Assembly: GCA_028622995.1 (NCBI GenBank)
Contig: JAJQJQ010000023.1
Coordinates: 3,472,001 to 3,536,000 of the forward strand
From: Panagrolaimus kolymaensis
Taxonomy: Eukaryota; Nematoda; Chromadorea; Rhabditida; Panagrolaimidae
Reading direction: 5' to 3'
Length of the DNA stretch: 64,000 nucleotides
Numbering within the stretch: position 1 is the stretch's first letter; each line of letters opens with the position of its first letter. Below the pieces are notes generated by a model. The model was not told the origin of the DNA. It ran no database searches and saw only the letters and a list, made by a program, of their open reading frames with translations. Of the stretch, positions 59,970-64,000 are shown in pieces. Both the position numbers and the translations under genes were made by a program.

Positions 59970-61520
59970 CGCTGCGTATTTTCTTCAAGCTTTATTTCAT
60001 TAATTTTTTATAAGAATTTTTGTATTCTATGAATTATAATAATCGTGCCTTTTATAATTTTAATATATTTTTTTCCACATAATGTTATTTTAAATTCCTT
60101 GGTTAAATTTTTGCTAAGTCCTTTGAGCTTATTTATCTTATTTTATTTAGATTTTATAATAATCTAAAGAAAGTTAATAAACTTTAATTTATTATCTTTT
60201 TACTCGCTATTGTCTTTAATTTATTTTAGAGGTTCTTTCGTCATTTATTTTTTATCCTCACTTTTCTTCGGGTTTTTTATAATCATTCATATTTTTAAAT
60301 TCTTTTGCTTGATTCTTTTTTGCTTTTTTGCTGGAAAATTTACATATTTATTTTGGAAATTTAAAATTTCTTTTTTTTAAATTGACTCACTTTCGATTTC
60401 ACCTTTTTTATATCATTTTTTTAATCCTTTTCTCATATTTTCTACGCCAAAATAAGGGTTAACGACCGCGAGTGAAAATTGAAAAGGGAGAGTGAACCGG
60501 ATTCTGCAATCAAAAAATAGCGTCGACTTTGAATATTTGAGGGCGAAAGTATGTCACCGCCGCCACAGGAGAAATATGAGAACAGTTGTTAGTTCTTTCT
60601 ATCCTCTCTATCGTCTGCTTTTGTGAAGGATCAAATGAGGGCAAAATATCTATTTTTAGAATCGAAAAAAAAATCGCTACAAACAAGTGAAAGTTAAGGA
60701 GTCTATTTTCTTTCTTTTTTGTTGGATCAAATAGATAGATTTTGAATCCCGCCAAAAGACAGCTGTGTTTAAAAGGGATTTCCGCGTGCCATGACCTCAA
60801 AATTTGATGAGGTCATTCTCGGTCATTTTTGTCATCAACTGTTGCGCAGCTGAAGCAACGATTGCGCTGCTTTTCCCATTTTCTTTTTCTTTTTAAATTA
60901 ATGGAGAAAGCATGCAAAAAACCTGTTTCATTATTTTTTTTCTTCACCAAAAATAAGGAAAAGGTTTAAATACGAGATTCTTGAATGGCTGACTGATCAT
61001 GATGATGGGATGGGTTGGATGGATGAATGTTTATGATGATGCATTTTGTTTCTTTTTTCTCGATCGCGCAATTGCTCCAGTGAAATCAAGAAAAACAGAA
61101 AATATTTTTTTAACATTTTTAAACTGGATTTTTAATATTATTTCTTTGAGATTTGACAAGTTTAAGGAATATAAGAAAAGAAGGAGAGAATCGCAAGCTC
61201 GTTTGTCTCATTATCCAACTAGATTCTTACGAGGTCAAGTCCGGGTTGGTTGCAATCGGAGGAGCTCCACTTATTTTCTTTCTCTCTGTTGTTGTCATTG
61301 AAAAGAAAATATCACCTAAGAAAGCGAAAGGACAAGTGCCGATAATAAAGCAGCGGCGTTATTTTTAGTTGAAAGAAAAAAATAAAAGTAAATCTACTGT
61401 AGAATCTGTAATTATATTTTTAGACTCATGGCATTTTTGAAACAAGGTAAAATTTAAATAATTCTTCGATCTTTTTTCTTTAAAATATGCTCTTTTTTTA
61501 ATCGAGCAGATAAGCTCGAG

Positions 61521-61586
61521 TATGACAAAAGTATAGTAATTCACAAATCACGTTTTATATTTTTATTGTTACTGTCATTTTGTCAT
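61521..61586. repeat. Palindromic mini-element, copy C
   Basis: Left arm TATGACAAAAGTATAGTAA, right arm TTACTGTCATTTTGTCA (inverted), 66 bp in total. The third copy of the same family. Confidence 0.65.
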
Positions 61587-62579
61587 CGCATAGCTGCTTT
61601 TAGACTGATTGCATTGCCTCTTTGCCCAGTATGTTCAATACTATGTTTTCATATTTATAATTTTTAGAAAATTCTTAAGTCGTTTATTTTCTTTTGAGCT
61701 TTTATATCTTGTTTTTTATTTTTTGTTTCAAATTTGGATTCATCTTTTAAAGATCAACGTACTCTTTTTTTCTATGCCCTAATTCCAAGTGTTTTTTTGT
61801 CTCAATCTCAAGGTTATTCAATAACCTTGAAAATTTTAAAAATGCCATTGGCAGTATCGGCACGCCATCTTTTTCATCCATGGTTCCAATAGCTTGCTTT
61901 TTTTTTCATCTATTTTATTTCTTCCGGTGTCGCATATTTCATTCCATCATTGCATCTTCAATATCGTCACAATTCATGGTCATTTTCAAATAAATTCTGC
62001 CCCTGTATTACGGATACATACACTTTTTTTCGGCGCAATTGTCCTTCATTGTGATTTTGCTTCTCATCTTTTCTCTCTTGCGCTTTAATACCCCCAGGGT
62101 ATTAAATCGTTCAACTTTTATTTTTATTTTTTTTGAAAAAAGCCGGTTTTCTCTTTCGATATTATTAAAAACTGACCACCGTCCACTTTTCCACTTTCGC
62201 CTTCTTCTCTTATGTATATTTGTATTGCAAAAACAAGAGAGAGAGGGAGAGAAATCCATTCTCCCTGAGGGCATCAAGCAACGTATTATACGTATTCATT
62301 CACCCCTCTTCTACTTCAGCGTGTCGCACCGCTACCAATGAAAATGCCTTTCAACGTGAAAAACTAGAAATCATGTCCACTTTCTCTCTCTCTCTCTTTT
62401 ATTTATTCCAATCATTGTTAAAATAGCTTTCGCTTTTCCGCATTGAATAATCCTTGTTGCGTGTTAGCCACCGACAAAAATAAAAAATAAGTTCTGTGAA
62501 AAGAAGGAGTTTCATATTTGTGGTTTTAATTTATTGCTTTTTTGTAGTCGCTGTTTTTCCTTCCCATTCCTGCCAAGTG

Positions 62580-64000
62580 ATGGTGGGCTTGGAATCCAGT
62601 GGAGCCAGCAGTGGACCAAGCTCTCCTCGAGATCATCATCATTTGGATGAAACCCATCACCACCATCCTCCATCATCCCTTTCCGCTTCACCACCCAGTA
62701 CAAGTTCAGAATGTGGATCAGCAACTTCAAGTCGAAGGTTTGTTTTTAATTCAAAACTTTCGATTCTTATAAAATAAAATTTAAGGTTTTTATTAAAATA
62801 AAGCAGTTTTTTTTTAATTTACTTTATACTTTGAATTTTCTTATTTGTTTTAATTTCAGACCATCATTGCCTGAACACATGCAAGATGAAAACTATCGAG
62901 AAAAGCGAAAACGAAATAATGATGCAGCAAAGAGATCGCGTGAAAAGCGAAGGAAAAATGATATGGAAATGGAACAACGGCTTTTAGAATTAACAAAAGA
63001 AAATTCACTTTTGAAATCACGGCTCACTAATTTAGAAACTTCCGATCCAATGCCCGATCCTACTCCTTCATCATCATCTTCGGTGATTGTGGCAGGGCCT
63101 TCAGCGCCACAACAATTATTATTTCAACCTCCTTCAATGAGCGCAGAACCCATAAATCCTGATCTTCTTTATCCATTGGATTTAAGTCAAGCAGCAATGG
63201 CTGCCGCGGCAGCAGCTGCTTTTAAAATTCCATCATGTTCTGCTGGATCCATTTTCTCACCACAACTTTTGGCTGCATTTGCAGCGGCTAATCCGCTTTT
63301 GCCGCCTTCGATGTCACAAATTAACAACTTCGACATATTGTCACAACTTCCACATCCAACATTTCGACCATTTCAATGTCCTTCAAATACCCCAGCAGCT
63401 CCATTTATGTCTGCAAAAAGTGCATTTCATCCTGTTCAGCGACCTTCCGTGGTTGAACTTGGTCCATCTCAACCTCGACCATCGGTGACTGGTCAAGGAG
63501 AGAGTAGAAGTCAACAACAAACAAGTGTAATACATTCAACAAATCCAATAAATAAAAATGGTAGAGAAATATCTTCAAGACCTTCAGTTGTTCAACCACT
63601 TGATTTTTCAAAATCATCAGCTTCGACTCATCATCTTGAACATCATGTTCATTTTTTAGATCAACTTCCATCGGGTCAAGAACCTCGATCTTCAATATTC
63701 GTTAGCAATCCAAATAGCATAATTAAAAATAACGGCACAAGTCATCAACCCACAATTGCATCACGAATACAAACACCACAACAACAGCCACTACCGTCGT
63801 CATCAATGCTGCCATTCCAGCCTCCTAACATAATTCCACAGCCACAACCAAGCATTTTAGGCTCACTATTGTCAACGACTACAAATCGTTTATCTCCAAC
63901 AGTTCCACAAAGTCGAACGGAAAAACAAAGTGGATTAGCGAATAATAAACCATCCGCATCTGCTGCGACGGAAGATTTTAAAACGTCCCTTTCAAATTTA
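62580..64000 (+). CDS. NFIL3/E4BP4-like bZIP transcription factor (5' part, runs off the edge)
   Basis: Exons 62580-62737 and 62860 to the window end, 433 codons visible with no stop. The basic region YREKRKRNNDAAKRSREKRR has the N-x7-R spacing of NFIL3/PAR bZIP proteins; a leucine zipper follows (MEMEQRLLELTKENSLLKSR). The remainder is low-complexity: Ser/Pro, Ala runs (AAMAAAAAAAFK), Gln/Pro runs and a PLDFS motif that may bind a CtBP-type corepressor. The N-terminus has His- and Ser-rich stretches (DHHHLDETHHHHPPSS). Known role of relatives: D-box DNA binding, mostly repression. A TTTTGTAG acceptor lies before the ATG, so the 5' UTR is spliced. Confidence 0.88.

Larger units (their letters stand above)
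58315..62579. other. AT-rich gene desert (4.3 kb)
   Basis: T runs, no convincing gene; the frames here are chance. It contains two palindromic mini-elements (59901-59969 and 61521-61586). It lies upstream of the bZIP gene and probably holds its regulatory sequence. Confidence 0.45.

Noticed and set aside
62496..62579. Signal peptide on the bZIP protein
   Set aside because: That frame begins with GTG and a hydrophobic run upstream of a splice acceptor; a nuclear factor would not have it, so ATG 62580 is used.
1..64000. tRNA, rRNA or CRISPR arrays
   Set aside because: I looked for B-box-like GGTTCGANTCC on both strands and for regular spaced repeats and found none.

Overview
The window is AT-rich eukaryotic nuclear DNA and almost certainly comes from a nematode. 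Protein genes are cut by many short introns of about 45-60 bp that end in TTTTTAG or TTTTCAG. Several start codons sit just behind an orphan 3' splice site, as expected where a spliced leader is added. The gene families also point to nematodes: a GT92 glycosyltransferase, a DUF1647 gene, serpentine chemoreceptors, a large Cys/Gln-rich secreted protein, a CYP13/25-like P450 and a bestrophin. I cannot assign a species. Exon borders below were worked out by hand from splice signals and reading phase.

Left third (1-20.8 kb): compact housekeeping genes on both strands. In order they are a cgh-1/DDX6 helicase (5' end only), a Ser/Lys-rich protein, an acyl-protein thioesterase, an 11-exon cytochrome P450 with a foldback MITE in one intron, a 63-residue ubiquitin-like gene, a one-pass membrane protein, RPF1, mitochondrial succinate-semialdehyde dehydrogenase, PGAP1, DPP3 and a bestrophin channel.

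Middle (21-47 kb): a His/Pro-rich protein; a candidate operon of TMEM222, U2A' and an SDR, with gaps of 177 and 231 bp; an S28 peptidase with a homopolymer frameshift; a calponin/transgelin; a GT92 enzyme; a four-pass membrane protein; the Cys/Gln-rich secreted protein; and an unrecognised 410-residue protein. Two AT-rich deserts of more than 3 kb separate some of these.

Right third (47-64 kb): the most unusual part. A decayed DUF1647 gene on the minus strand is split by a 3.87 kb insert. The insert is two head-to-tail copies of a Helitron-like element. Both copies have the same 5' palindrome and the same 3' hairpin, and the second contains a multi-exon gene. Five hairpins in this insert have different stems but the same loop, CG(A/T)AG. 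Two chemoreceptor genes follow, tail to tail, one of them with an in-frame stop. After these come an AT-hook nuclear protein, a 4.3 kb desert with short palindromic elements, and the 5' part of an NFIL3-like bZIP factor that runs off the edge.
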